Positions 20,740 to 31,429 of a stretch of DNA of 64,000 nt are shown here, piece by piece. Within the stretch, counting starts at the first letter, position 1, and each line of letters begins with the position of its first letter. Source of the stretch: Escarpia spicata (Eukaryota > Annelida > Polychaeta > Sabellida > Siboglinidae); NCBI GenBank assembly GCA_963995525.1, contig OZ023206.1:48293585-48357584 (forward strand). The letters run 5' to 3'. The position numbers were made by a program, and so were the translations under genes. The notes under the pieces were generated by a model. That model saw only the letters and a list, made by a program, of their open reading frames with translations. It did not search any database and was not told the DNA's origin.

Positions 20740-21965
20740 CTGTTTTGATTAAATCTTTAAGTTTAATCACAAACCAAATATTATAAACTCAAAATAGCCA
20801 AAGTAATACCAATTAATAAAAAAAGGGACGATACCCTATTCTGCAACTACAGACCAATATTAATCTTACCTGTATTTTCAAAAGCAATCGAAATATTTAT
20901 TTATAACCAACGTGAATCTTTCTTTAAAAGACAAACTGATGTATGATAATCAATATGGATTTAGAAAGGATCATTTAACTGCATTTGCCGCTCTCGAGTT
21001 AATTGATAGGATATTAACGAGTGTGGATTTACAATCCATTTAATATTCTACCTGGACTTTTCAAAGGTATTTGATATGCTGGACCACTCAATATTAATAG
21101 ATAAGTTTAGTTTAATGGCATAAAACGAGTAGCCTAGATCTATTCCCAAAAAATAAATAATAACTAGACATTGAACAAACCCAATCTGAAATGCTCAATA
21201 TCTCAACAGGCATCTACGGTATACATCAAGGATCAATTCTAGGACCATTATTATTTTTTGTCTACATTAATGACTTCGGCCAATCTAGTCCAAATTTCAT
21301 CGATATTATGTATGCTGATGACACGACCCTCTCAAGTACTCAATATTTGTTTGTACAATACTAAGTACTTTACTGAATAATTAAACAGGCAAAGTCATGT
21401 CGAAAATAATTCAAATAGACGCTCCAGGACTTTAGGTACCCTAAATATACTTAAACGATTGTTACCTCTGAATTTAAAGATTACGTCATACAACTCTCTG
21501 ATATTGTCACATCTAAATTATGGTTTAACGGCCTAGGGCTGTAGGTGTGAGATAATTATAAGTAAGTAAATATAACGCTCACACCAATGTACTGTTCAGA
21601 AGTATTATATTACTAAAAGTAGAACATGTTCTAAATGTTCACGAAATAAAACTACTATTCCATAAATATTCACACAATAAGCCACCAGGATGTCTGCAAA
21701 ACTTACCATTAGTCAAAAATATTTTTTTCGCAACTTTTAAACACGCGGTCAAATTTAAATCCATACAATCAGGTACACTATGAATTAGCTTAACGAAGCA
21801 TCAGGTATAGTTTGCCACATACAATAAATAATGCACCAGATTTAATTAAGGACAAGATCGCCACTCACAGTTTGCATGCCTTTTCAGCATATTCCAAGCT
21901 TTACTATTTGAACACTCTTGCTGAGCAGTGTACTGTCCAAAACTGTTCTAAATGTAATAGGAATA
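20740..21965 (+). mobile_element. Decayed non-LTR retrotransposon reverse transcriptase
   Basis: Fragments of a reverse transcriptase occur in order but in several frames: [16 protein letters not shown] near 20850, NQYGFRKDHLTAFAALELID near 20955, [20 protein letters not shown] near 21220, the catalytic YADD box in [10 protein letters not shown] near 21308, and the C-terminal SYNSLILSHLNYGLTAWG near 21490. The last motif and overall order fit Jockey/CR1-type LINEs. It is strongly AT-biased and full of stops, so it is older than the other LINEs in the window. Neither end is defined. Confidence 0.75.
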
Positions 21966-22466
21966 TGTTTGGCTGACTCTGTGCCTCTTGATATAAATTA
22001 TTACTTAATAAAAAAAAAACATATGTTTGTACATTTGTGTTTTTAGTAAGTGTAATATATAAAACATATAAGACATAACATAATATACATTTATAGTGTA
22101 GTAATGCACCAATTGCTTTAAGGATTGTTTTCTTTTATAAATCAAATAATCGATGAAATTACCATTTAGAGTAGCTCCTACGACAGACTATAATTAGTCT
22201 CAGTATGAGTCTCCCTATTCTTTTATTTTCATACCATACATTTTATGTTTACCACGTTGTCGAGTCGAATGTAAACATAATGTATTATGTTTTTTTATTA
22301 CGATTATTCTGTATTGTGAATTTACGACAGATCAATATTTCCTGTTTCTCCAAAATACACTTTTCCCGATCTTCCACACTGTTCTTTACACTCTATTGTT
22401 TTGCTTAGCCTGCTAGCCTGCTTCACACGTCGTCTGGTGGTGTCACTTACTTTTATTGTGTTTCAG

Positions 22467-22611
22467 AAATCACAAATGTTTGTGTAAGAACTGTCAACAA
22501 TAATGTAACACAGCTGCAACAACTCGCGGGCATTGACAAGAACATCTGTCGCGCTGTGTGCACCAACAGGACGTTGGACATCGAGGCACGTCACACAATA
22601 TCAACACAATG
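22467..22611 (+). other. Conserved exon-like segment, copy 2
   Basis: Follows the acceptor TTTCAG at 22461-22466. It reads ITNVCVRTVNNNVTQLQQL, then AGIDKNICRAVCTNRTLDIE and a stop after SISTQ-like sequence. It corresponds to 147-249 but stays open longer, which suggests the copy 1 exon was shortened by mutation. Confidence 0.4.
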
Positions 22612-22936
22612 AAGAAAAAACATGTGACTGAATGACTCATGGCACAACATTTAGCGTGTTGTAGACTCCAACTCCCTGTGACGAGGAACCATTCAAGTGT
22701 GACAGTTGTGCAGCAAATGTAAATATTCGTTCGCTTTCTCAGACAGTTAAGAAAACTGTTTGACACACGTGGAAGACAATCTTTTCCGAGGAACGATTTA
22801 AAGCTGCATATTGAAATAATTTTTTTTAAGTGACACCTGTAAAAAAAATGTTTTAACAAGATGTACTCTAGTGACAACACGGTTTTGTGTTTGTGTGCAA
22901 TAATGCATTGCGGACAACAGCACAATACAAAATAGA

Positions 22937-22938
22937 GA

Positions 22939-23028
<90 letters not shown>
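22937..23028. repeat. (GT)n microsatellite
   Basis: About 45 GT units, interrupted once by TTTG near the start. Absent at the equivalent place in copy 1. Confidence 0.95.
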
Positions 23029-23030
<2 letters not shown>

Positions 23031-23190
23031 AGGTTCGAAACAAATGCAGTTTAACTATGTCTGTGAATGAGTACTTTTTTTTATTTTACAGTCGGAAATA
23101 TTCATAATAAAGCTTGAAGACCACGATTAGATTAATTTCTTTACAATAGGACAACGAATTTTTTTACACAACGAACTTCTACTTGCGGAC

Positions 23191-24050
23191 ATGCCCATTA
23201 AGGGTCGGTTCGCCAGTATCAACAGTATAATTTTTCGCTACACTTCCTCTGAGGAACCATTCAAATGTGACTCATGTGGTGCACAGTTCTCAAAAATTCG
23301 AAACCTGAAGACGCATGTCCGCATACACACTGGGACAAAACCCTTCAAATGCTATTCCTGTGGTGCACAATTCTCACGAAGTGGCAGTACGCAGACGCAT
23401 ATCCGTATCCACTCCGGGGAGAAACCTTACAAATGAGATACGTGTGGTGCTCAGTTCTCAGAAAGTGGCCATTTGAAGACGCATGTCCGTACCCACACCG
23501 GGGAGAAACCTTACACATGTGATACGCGTGGAGCACAGTTCTCACAAAGTGTAAATCTGACGATACATATCCGGATCCACACCGGGGAGAAACCTTACAC
23601 ATGTGATACGTGTGGTGCACAATTGTCAAAAAGTAGTCGTTTGAAGACGCATGTCCTTATTCACTCCGGAAAGAAACCTTACAAATGTGATACATGTGGT
23701 GCACAGTTATCAGAAAGTGGCCATTTGACGACATATGTCCGTATCCACACCGGGGAGAAACCCTACAAATGAGATACCTATAGAGCACAATTCTCACGAA
23801 GTGGAAACCTGAAGATGCATGTCCGTATCCACACCGGGTAGAAAACCTACAAATGTGATACCTGTGGTGCACAGTTCTAAGAACGTGGTAATTTAAATAG
23901 ACATGTCCGTATCCATCCTATAGATGTGATACCTGTGGTGCACAGTTTTACGCTAGTGGAAATCTGAAGATGCATGTCCGTATACACATCGGGGAGAAAC
24001 GAATGTGATATCTGCGGTGCACAGTTTGCATACAGTAGCGATTTGAAATA
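23191..24050 (+). pseudogene. Paralogous C2H2 zinc-finger array, inactivated
   Basis: About ten 84-bp finger units homologous to the array at 680-2392. Two complete fingers (KIRNLKTHVRIHT, then SRSGSTQTHIRIH) precede a TGA at 23434-23436 in the first zinc-binding Cys codon (TGT elsewhere). The same frame then continues through four more fingers, one with Cys changed to Arg (CDTRGAQF), to another TGA at 23770-23772, again in a first-Cys codon. Further units carry GAG-to-TAG and TCA-to-TAA changes and spacing losses near 23925 and 24000. The gene was probably a DNA-binding protein like its neighbour; it now cannot make more than about two fingers. Confidence 0.8.
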
Positions 24051-25035
24051 ACGTGGCTGTTCCCACAATGAACCGGAGCCGACGTGATACGCGTGGTTTG
24101 CAGTTCACGATAGATGTCAGACATGCGCACTCGCAATGTTAACAAACGATTGGTATATAACATATGTGGTAGCTAGGTCATTTTTAAAGAATGGTTCAGG
24201 AAAGAAACGTGTTTACATTCGCATATCACGTGGTACGTGTGGACAACAGATCGGAAACAGTGGTATGTTAAATATGGTTGTTGTTTGTTGATACTTGTAC
24301 CGATGTGAAATGTTTCAAATGCGACCCATGTAGAAAACAGTGTTCGGGAATGTGATTTTCACAATAAAAATGCGTCTTTGAATATGTTTTGTCTGTGTGA
24401 CGCCTCACAACATTTGTTGATGATGTGACATGAATAGCCTCATTTCCCATATCTTACTGTATGCAGAAGATTCCTGGACAAGGTTGTCAAGCCGGCTAAT
24501 TGTTAATGCATAGGCCCACCAGAATAAAGTTGGTTTTCTGCAATCCGATCGACCCTATTAAAAGGTAGCTGGACGTAGAAATGTCTACAATATAATAAGA
24601 CATATACGCCATTAATTAGCAACACCGTTGCGGTCAACCGTATAGCCTATCCCACTCTTTGGGTATTGTGGTGTAGATATACGGGTCGACGTGACAATGC
24701 TTTACGCGGAGATGGGGGTGTCCGGGTGCGCCTTACGTAACGAATAGAACGACTATGTGGTAGCTTGTTTAGCTGTCAATGTTTGACTGATAATGCTCAA
24801 AAGATTCCACGTTAGGTGCAGTCAGAAAAGTATGTCATAGGGGCCTGGGTTTAACAGTAGAAACGAGCTACCAAATAGTTTCAAAATCATTATCACTACT
24901 CAAAAATTATGCCTTGGTAGTTAATTGTCAGTCGTGACAGTAATATTTACAAAACTGCAAACTACATTATTACATGTATTTCAGCATGATGACGTGGTCG
25001 CAGATACTCTTTGTTTGTTCACCGATAGGCCCCAG

Positions 25036-25283
25036 TGTCACGAGATTGTCATGAGATGCCCCAGCTGATCCCTAGCGGGAGGGTTATATTTGGACTCGAG
25101 GCAGTACCCGCATGGACAGTAAATTAGTATATAGAATTGTGGGCTCTGCTGTTGTTTAGAGTAGTGAACAAGGCTAAGGTTGGATCAGTGCGCACGTGTA
25201 GCTAGATAGCTGCGTGATAAACATGTAAGATCATGATATTTTGTTTGTATATTATTCAGATATGTACAAACAATGCCGTTACA
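25036..25283 (+). mobile_element. 5' LTR of the Ty3/gypsy element
   Basis: Starts TGTCACGAGATTG precisely where homology to the duplicated block ends, and ends GCCGTTACA directly before the primer-binding site, giving TG..CA ends over 248 bases. No matching 3' LTR was found downstream. Confidence 0.7.
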
Positions 25284-25297
25284 TGGTGTCAGGAAGT
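25284..25297 (+). other. Primer-binding site of the gypsy element
   Basis: TGGTGTCAGGAAGT directly follows the LTR. It resembles the complement of a tRNA-Leu 3' end, a common primer site in metazoan Ty3/gypsy elements. Confidence 0.6.
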
Positions 25298-25488
25298 AAC
25301 CTATCGTTACGTGTTGACTGGATTACGTAATCTAGATTGCTGAACTACAAGCTTAGCGGAATTGTGGAAGCTGTGCCTAATAACATATCAGCTAGACTCC
25401 GTTAAGTGAGGATCCGGTCATAGCTACGCCACCGCCATCGCCTCTTCTTAATCGTAATGTGAATACGCACAATAGTATAAGTATACCA

Positions 25489-25514
25489 TCGCCGCCGCCG
25501 CCGCCGCCGCCGCC

Positions 25515-25559
<45 letters not shown>
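25489..25559. repeat. (CCG)n-(CAG)n trinucleotide tract in gag
   Basis: About nine CCG units pass directly into about fifteen CAG units, encoding a Pro run then a Gln run in the gag frame. Long mononucleotide-rich frames on the opposite strand are artefacts of this tract. Confidence 0.95.
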
Positions 25560-25560
<1 letters not shown>

Positions 25561-27045
25561 ATCGACGCAGTAACCGCCACGAATTCTTAGCGTCATTGGA
25601 AAAGCGCCTGGATCGAATATGAAATTGCCACGGACCTGGACGAAAACATAGAACGGGAACGAGGGTGTACGTTGTTGTGAAGATACGAAGGACATCTGAC
25701 AAAATCACCTGTAGATTGATGATGAGGATCGGTACAAAGTTGCGCCAGTGCCACAAATGTATGGCAATTACTGTAGGTCCAGGGTAAATGTACCGAATGA
25801 GCGACGTGCACTTCAATCTCGGAAACAGCGGGCCGGTGAAGATGTTATGACGTGGTACAACGAGTTGCGTAGGATCGGAACAAACTGTGCGTTTGATGTG
25901 ATCACGACGGATGAGATATACTGTGATCATGGATTGTTCTGGACAAGATAAACTAATCGATAAACTACTCGAGCAACGCGACGTAACGCTGAAGAAAGCC
26001 TAAGGCTTGATCAGAAGTGAAAGGTGAACGAGCTAAGGCATGTAGTTCCAACGATGACATGGTACACGTGATGAGAAAACGCACAAGAACGAGACGATTT
26101 GGAAAGCGTGGCAACGAGGCAGAACGCGCAAGACCTCGAGAAAGATCACACGCAAAAACAGGTACTGTTGTGAATCGTTCGTTTTGCGGCAAAACACGAC
26201 AGAGGCAAATGGCCAGCTTCATGCCAGAAATGCAGAACCTGTCAGGCTTTGAATCATTTCGCCGCGAAGTGTCGCAACTTCAGAGTCAACAAAAGATACG
26301 TTAAAACTGTCGAAAATGAAGAATATGGTGTGATTAGTCTGAAAGGTTCGGCTATGCGACAGTTGGTTATCCGTGTGGTCGGACGGCAGACGGGTGCTGG
26401 TTACGTAACACTTGGGATCGGGTCGCACAAAGTACAGTTCTAATGTTCGGATCACAGTGTAATATCCTGTCGCTGAGTGACTACAAGTTAGCTACAGGAG
26501 ACACTAACTTTCAGAATCTGACAATAAAATCTCAGACACTGTGTATGGAGGAAATAAATGTAAAGTGACGGCGATCACAACACTTCAAGTCCACAGAAAC
26601 GGCCGTAACACAATATGCATTTTAAAGTGATGACCGGTAAACATTATCAACCACTTCTAAGCCGTAAGGCATGCGTTGACATCGGTTCGCTCAAGTGTGT
26701 TAATGTGGACACCATTCGACCGTTTGAAGACTCGCTGCAGCCCCCGAGCTTAAACACAATTGGTGCAAAGCAGGCAGTGAAGGCGTCTTGCTTTGGCAAA
26801 GCCGATATACACCACCAGTATGCGAACGTTTTCCAGGGATTGGTCTTCACTGTTGTGGGCACCAGACACGGGTTTTGACAGGAATAATTAGATGAGGAAT
26901 CAAGCCGACTTCCTCTTTTCACGCATTTCTCGAGAGATGTCATGAGAGAAACATAGTTCTCAACGCGGAAAAGGTACGCTACCATCTACATGAAGTCAAC
27001 TTCATCGGATGTCTGCTGACAGACGAGGGCATAAAACCTGACCCG

Positions 27046-28265
27046 AATAATAATAATAATAATAATTTATTTCTTATATAGCGCCCCATCCAAATCATTG
27101 TTCTGGGGCGCTTTACAGTGGTTAATGCAAATAAATAAATAAATAACATCATGCGATATATAGTTTAAAAATACTATGCAATCATTAGTACTAAGTAAAA
27201 TCCACTATACTGTCTTAAAATATATAAATAAACACAATTATGCAAACCATTAAAACAATAAAATTGATTAATTATAATACTAAATAAATTAAAATAAAGG
27301 TATAAATAATGATGATCATCGATCATCGAAGGTTAAAATAATTTGTGAAAAGATGCGTATTCAGTGCCACTTTAAATTGATTGACACTAGTGCATTGGCG
27401 CACTGTAAGTGATAGTTGATTTCATGCTTTTGGAGCTGCAAAAGAGAATGCTTGTACGCCGATTTTATTTCGGGTAGTGGGTTGTTTAAGGAGTAGCTGA
27501 TCGGAGGAGCGTAGACAGCGTGTTGGGCGATACGGAGAGAGAAGTGCTGATAGATATGGAAGTGCGAGCCCATGAAGGCATTTGAAAATGAGAAGTAGGG
27601 TCTTGAAAATAATGCGACTCTTCACAGGATGCCAGTGCAGCTCAAAGAGCATGGGCGTGACGTGGTCTCGTTTCGAACGCATCGTTATGATACGAACACA
27701 TGCATTTTGGACACGATGTAGTTTCTCAATTACTGTCGCTGGCAATCCTTTAAGAAGATTATTGCAGCAGTCAATTCGCTTAATGACTAGCGCATGCACA
27801 AGTTGTTTTGTGTGTTCTTTGTCTAAATATCGACGAATGCGTCCAATGCTATGGAGGTGGTAATACGCATTTCTACAAATGTTAGTTACGTGTCGCTCAA
27901 GGGACATATTAGAATCAAAGGTCACAACCAAGTGTTGGGTAACACGCGAACGTTTCCGATAGTTACACCATCAGGAAGAACATTTTCGGTTGCTGATTTC
28001 GGTTGGACGATAATGATCTCCGTTTTATCATCATTAAGTTTTAGCATGTTGGTGTTCATCCATTGAAGGATAATCTTGATGGCAATGTCGGGTGACATGT
28101 TATCGCTCAGGCTAAATTCTTGTAAAAGTTGGATGTCATCTGCATTTAGATGGTAAGCCATGCCATGGTGGCTGAGTAGCGACGCGAGAGGAGTCGTATA
28201 TATATAGTGAACAGTAATATATAGTGCTGCATTACTGCGACGTGAATAAAGACCTAACAACGCAG
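27046..28265 (-). mobile_element. CR1-like LINE nested in the gypsy element
   Basis: On the minus strand the element is 5'-truncated. It begins with the reverse-transcriptase C-terminal half (LNADDIQLL in place of YADDTQLY; KIILQWMNTNMLKLNDDKTE), changes frame near 27925, and continues with ICRNAYYHLHSIGRIRRYLD, HRVQNACVRIITMRSKRDHV and FELHWHPVKSRI. Its 3' end is GCGCTATATAAG-like sequence followed by (TTA)n, seen on the plus strand as TAATAATAATAATAA at 27047. The gypsy RT and RNase H on either side show that the LINE inserted into the gypsy copy. Confidence 0.85.
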
Positions 28266-29019
28266 ACGCGTCGCAGACAGGGCTGGGAGCTGCGCTCATG
28301 CAGGACGAACAGCCGATATGTTAGCAAGCAGAACCATGATGGACTCCGAACACAATTACGCACAGATCGATAAAGAACTGTTGGCCATGGTGTTCCCATG
28401 TTAGCGGGGTTCAACGAATACATCTACGGACAGGATGTAGTTCACGTGGAATGAGTCCACCAGCTGCTAGAAAGTATCTTCAAGAGATAAATTCACATGG
28501 CACCGAAGCGCCTGCAACGTATGAGACTGCGACTGCAGCAATAACCACTAGAGGGGAGGTACAATAAAAGATTAGAAATGTATGTGACCGTTACGTTGAG
28601 CCGAGCTTACAACACTAAAGCCAAACGATGTACTCATACCGATATCAATAAAGTTGACGACTCAGAAGAGAATAATTATGTTCAGTGTCATCATCATGCT
28701 GCCTGAACAGAAAATGATCGAGCTGCAGCACGCCACCAAGGACGGCACGGTGTTGCAGGAACTCGAGAAGGCAATCAAGACATGGTGGCCAGCCGAGAGT
28801 ACCGGCAATTAAGTACTAAAGCCGTACTTCCAGTTCAAAGACGAACTGTTTGTTTAAGATGGCATGGTTTTCAAGGGCGACATGCTAATAATCCACCGTA
28901 GGATGGGAGCGAGACTAGTGAAACTAATACATCATGACACATTGTTGTAGAAGGACGCCTGCGAAGGGCGCGCGAGGTCGTCTATTGGCCCTGTATGAAC
29001 CACTTCAGCATTACCACAG

Positions 29020-29700
29020 TCTGTGCAAAATGACCTTAAAAATTACCGTCCTATCGCAAATCTTATTTTCTTTCGAAAGTATTGGAGAAGGTTGTTGCAA
29101 CACATTTATTCACAACATTTATCAAATGATCTACAATCTGCATATAAGCGATTTCATTCAACTGAGACGGCTCCTCTTAAAATACACAATGACAGTGGTA
29201 TTTTTCAGACCGTAACCAAAGCATTAACATATCTGGTTCACTGTCAAGCCAGAACACCTTCCATTTGGTGTCCCACGAGGTTCTGTCCTTGGCCCTGTTC
29301 TGTTTACCTTATACACTACATCCCTTAGTTGAGTCATAACTAGTCATAATATAAATCGTCACTTGTTTGCTGACGACACACAGGTGTATATATCACTTTC
29401 ACCAACTGATACACATACATCTCCATCAACTTTAAATGACTATCTCACTGACACCTTGCTGTGGATGGAAACAAGTAAATTTAAGCTAAATTAAGATAAA
29501 ACTGATCTAATTATTATTAGCACCAAACAACAACGAAATAAGGTTGTTAACTACTTTCCAGTTAAATTGCTTGGTAATGATACATCACCATCATTTACTG
29601 TTCGCAATCTAGGTGTTATCTTTGACAGTCATTTCAGCTTTAAGCAGAACATTTCTCAAATATGTAAATCCTGTTTCTACCATATTACGTATTAAAAGTC
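29020..29700 (+). mobile_element. CR1-like LINE reverse-transcriptase fragment
   Basis: Starts inside the gypsy integrase region with NDLKNYRPIANLIFFRKY, then RFHSTETAPLKIHND, RHLFADDTQVYISLSP, LLWMETSKFKLN and VRNLGVIFDSHFSFKQNIS. It covers the central RT including an FADD box, with frame changes and stops. It lacks both ends; the gypsy element does not resume after it. Confidence 0.8.
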
Positions 29701-30257
29701 CACACCCCAAATTCATATATTATTTGTATTACCATTGTCATCGATAGAAACGAATTTAGTTTTAGGAATCAAAGTGCAATTGATAAAGAGTTAAACCTTT
29801 TGCGGACTGTGTTATTTTCTTATTGCGATCATAGTGTCTAGCGGAGGTAGATATTTGATGATATCTTTATTCAGTTCACAATGACTCAATGAATTAACGC
29901 GCTTCAATTAATATAATCCCACCATGGTGAAATGACAGGCATGGCGCAGCTAAAATACCATAAAGTGTTAAGAAAGAATTGTGAACACATGCGGTGCTAT
30001 TGAATGGCAGATCAATGGGTGATCAAATAATCTGGAGAAACGCGACAAGTTCTACACTAGCCACGTGTAGCCCGTTATTTTAGCAGAACGTTAAAGACCG
30101 GTGGAGGCTAAGTCAGCTAAAAGTCTGCATGACACGTAATAGCTGTAATAATATCATAATACGTTTGAATCAAAATAGCAACGTCAAAATGGAAAAGTGA
30201 AGACAACTATCTATTTGAGTATGACCCTGAATTCGGGGAGAAAGAGGAAAGTGAAAT

Positions 30258-30594
30258 CAAGTGAAGTCCAAGTGAAGATAAGTGTCTAGTCCAAGTGAAG
30301 ACAAGTGTCTAGTCCAAGTGAAGACAAGCGTCTAGTCCAAGTGAAGACAAGTGTCTAGTCCAAGTGAAAACAAGTGTCTAGTCCAAGTGAAGACAAGTGT
30401 CTAGTCCAAGTGAAGACAAGTGTCTAGTCCAAGTGAAGACAAGGGACTAGTCCAAGTGAAGACAAGGGTCTAGTCCAAGTGAAGACAAGTGTCTAGTCCA
30501 AGTGAAGACAAGTGTCTAGTCCGAGTTAAGACAAGTGTCTAGTCCAAGTGAAGACAAAGGTCTAGTCCAAGTGAAGACAAGGGTCAAGTATAAT
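30258..30594. repeat. 23-bp minisatellite, forward arm
   Basis: About 14 units of GTCCAAGTGAAGACAAG followed by TGTCTA, with few substitutions. It is followed by an (AT)n tract at 30616-30644. Confidence 0.95.
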
Positions 30595-30610
30595 TATAAA
30601 TAACTCTAGT

Positions 30611-30647
<37 letters not shown>

Positions 30648-30827
30648 GAATTTTCCGTTCTTAGTACCATTTATGTATCATAGCAGTTTCAATAATAGAA
30701 ACCTAAGTAGCTGGTGAATAAGTTCCATGTACTAAAATCGTATGTCTGGTTCAGCATCCAAGTTCCGTTGTTGTTGGATTTGTTGTTGTTGCTGTTTTCC
30801 TCTTTCTCTCTGAATTCCGGGACATAC

Positions 30828-31092
30828 CGGACTAGATAGTTGTCTTCCCTTGGACTAGACCCTTGTCTTCACTTGGACTAGACACTTGTCTTCACTTGGA
30901 CTAGACTATTGTCTTCACTTGGACTATAATCTTGTCTTCATTTGGACTAGACCCTGGTCTTCACTTGGACTAGACACTTGTCTTCACTTGGACTAGACTA
31001 TTGTCTTCACTTGGACTAGAATCTTGTCTTCACTTGGACTAGACCCTGGTCCTCACTTGGACTAGACCATTGTCTTCACTTGGACTAGACAC
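30828..31092. repeat. 23-bp minisatellite, inverted arm
   Basis: About 11 units of CTTGTCTTCACTTGGACTAG, the reverse complement of the array at 30258-30594, separated from it by about 230 bases. Confidence 0.95.
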
Positions 31093-31429
31093 AATATATA
31101 TTCTGAATAGTAAGTTATACCATCTTATTTAATGAGTCTTACTAATAAGCGTCAGTAAACAACACTACGAGAAATGAGAAATGCATTGTCTAAGTGTAAT
31201 GTGTTTTTGTTTGTGTAATGCATTGTTTATGTGTAGTTTGTTTTGCTTGCATCGCGCCTCTATATGGCTGCAGAACACGCTCGTGGATATCTTACATTTT
31301 TATATGTTTTAACTGGGGCACAACAGTGCAATTTCAGAGTTGTTTTTATTAATGTCTCTGGGCGAAGGTGAACTGCGCTATTTTAACAAGTACTTAATGA
31401 CATGTTAGCATTTTAATAATGTATCTATA

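Larger units (their letters stand above)
22312..25035 (+). repeat. Segmental duplication, copy 2
   Basis: Collinear with 1-3275 and 3917-3970. Copy 2 lacks the LINE found in copy 1. It carries a (GT)n expansion at 22937-23028 and about 150 extra bases before the zinc-finger array. Homology stops at 25035, exactly where a gypsy LTR begins. Confidence 0.85.
25300..28990 (+). mobile_element. Ty3/gypsy retrotransposon internal region, decayed and split
   Basis: Visible pieces, in order: a Pro/Gln-rich gag N terminus with the trinucleotide tract; gag (KSAWIEYEIATDL; MTWYNELRRIGTNC); a CCHC knuckle remnant near 26240 (CRTCQALNHFAAKC); a protease-like stretch; the end of RT (FIGCLLTDEGIKPDP, about 27000); then, after a nested LINE, RNase H (GLGAALMQDEQP; near 28270), the connection (IHMAPKRLQRMRLRLQ) and the integrase zinc domain (KMIELQHATKDGTVLQELEK; VVYWPCM near 28980). 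About 70 codons between RT and RNase H, the integrase core and the 3' LTR are missing. There are many stops. The element once encoded reverse transcription and integration enzymes and is now inactive. Confidence 0.85.

Noticed and set aside
25392..25930. Poly-Cys, poly-Leu or poly-Ala frames on the minus strand
   Set aside because: Artefacts of the (CCG)n-(CAG)n tract; the gypsy gag reads on the plus strand.
30258..31092. Inverted terminal repeats of a DNA transposon
   Set aside because: The arms are minisatellite arrays of one 23-bp unit with no coding interior or target duplication.
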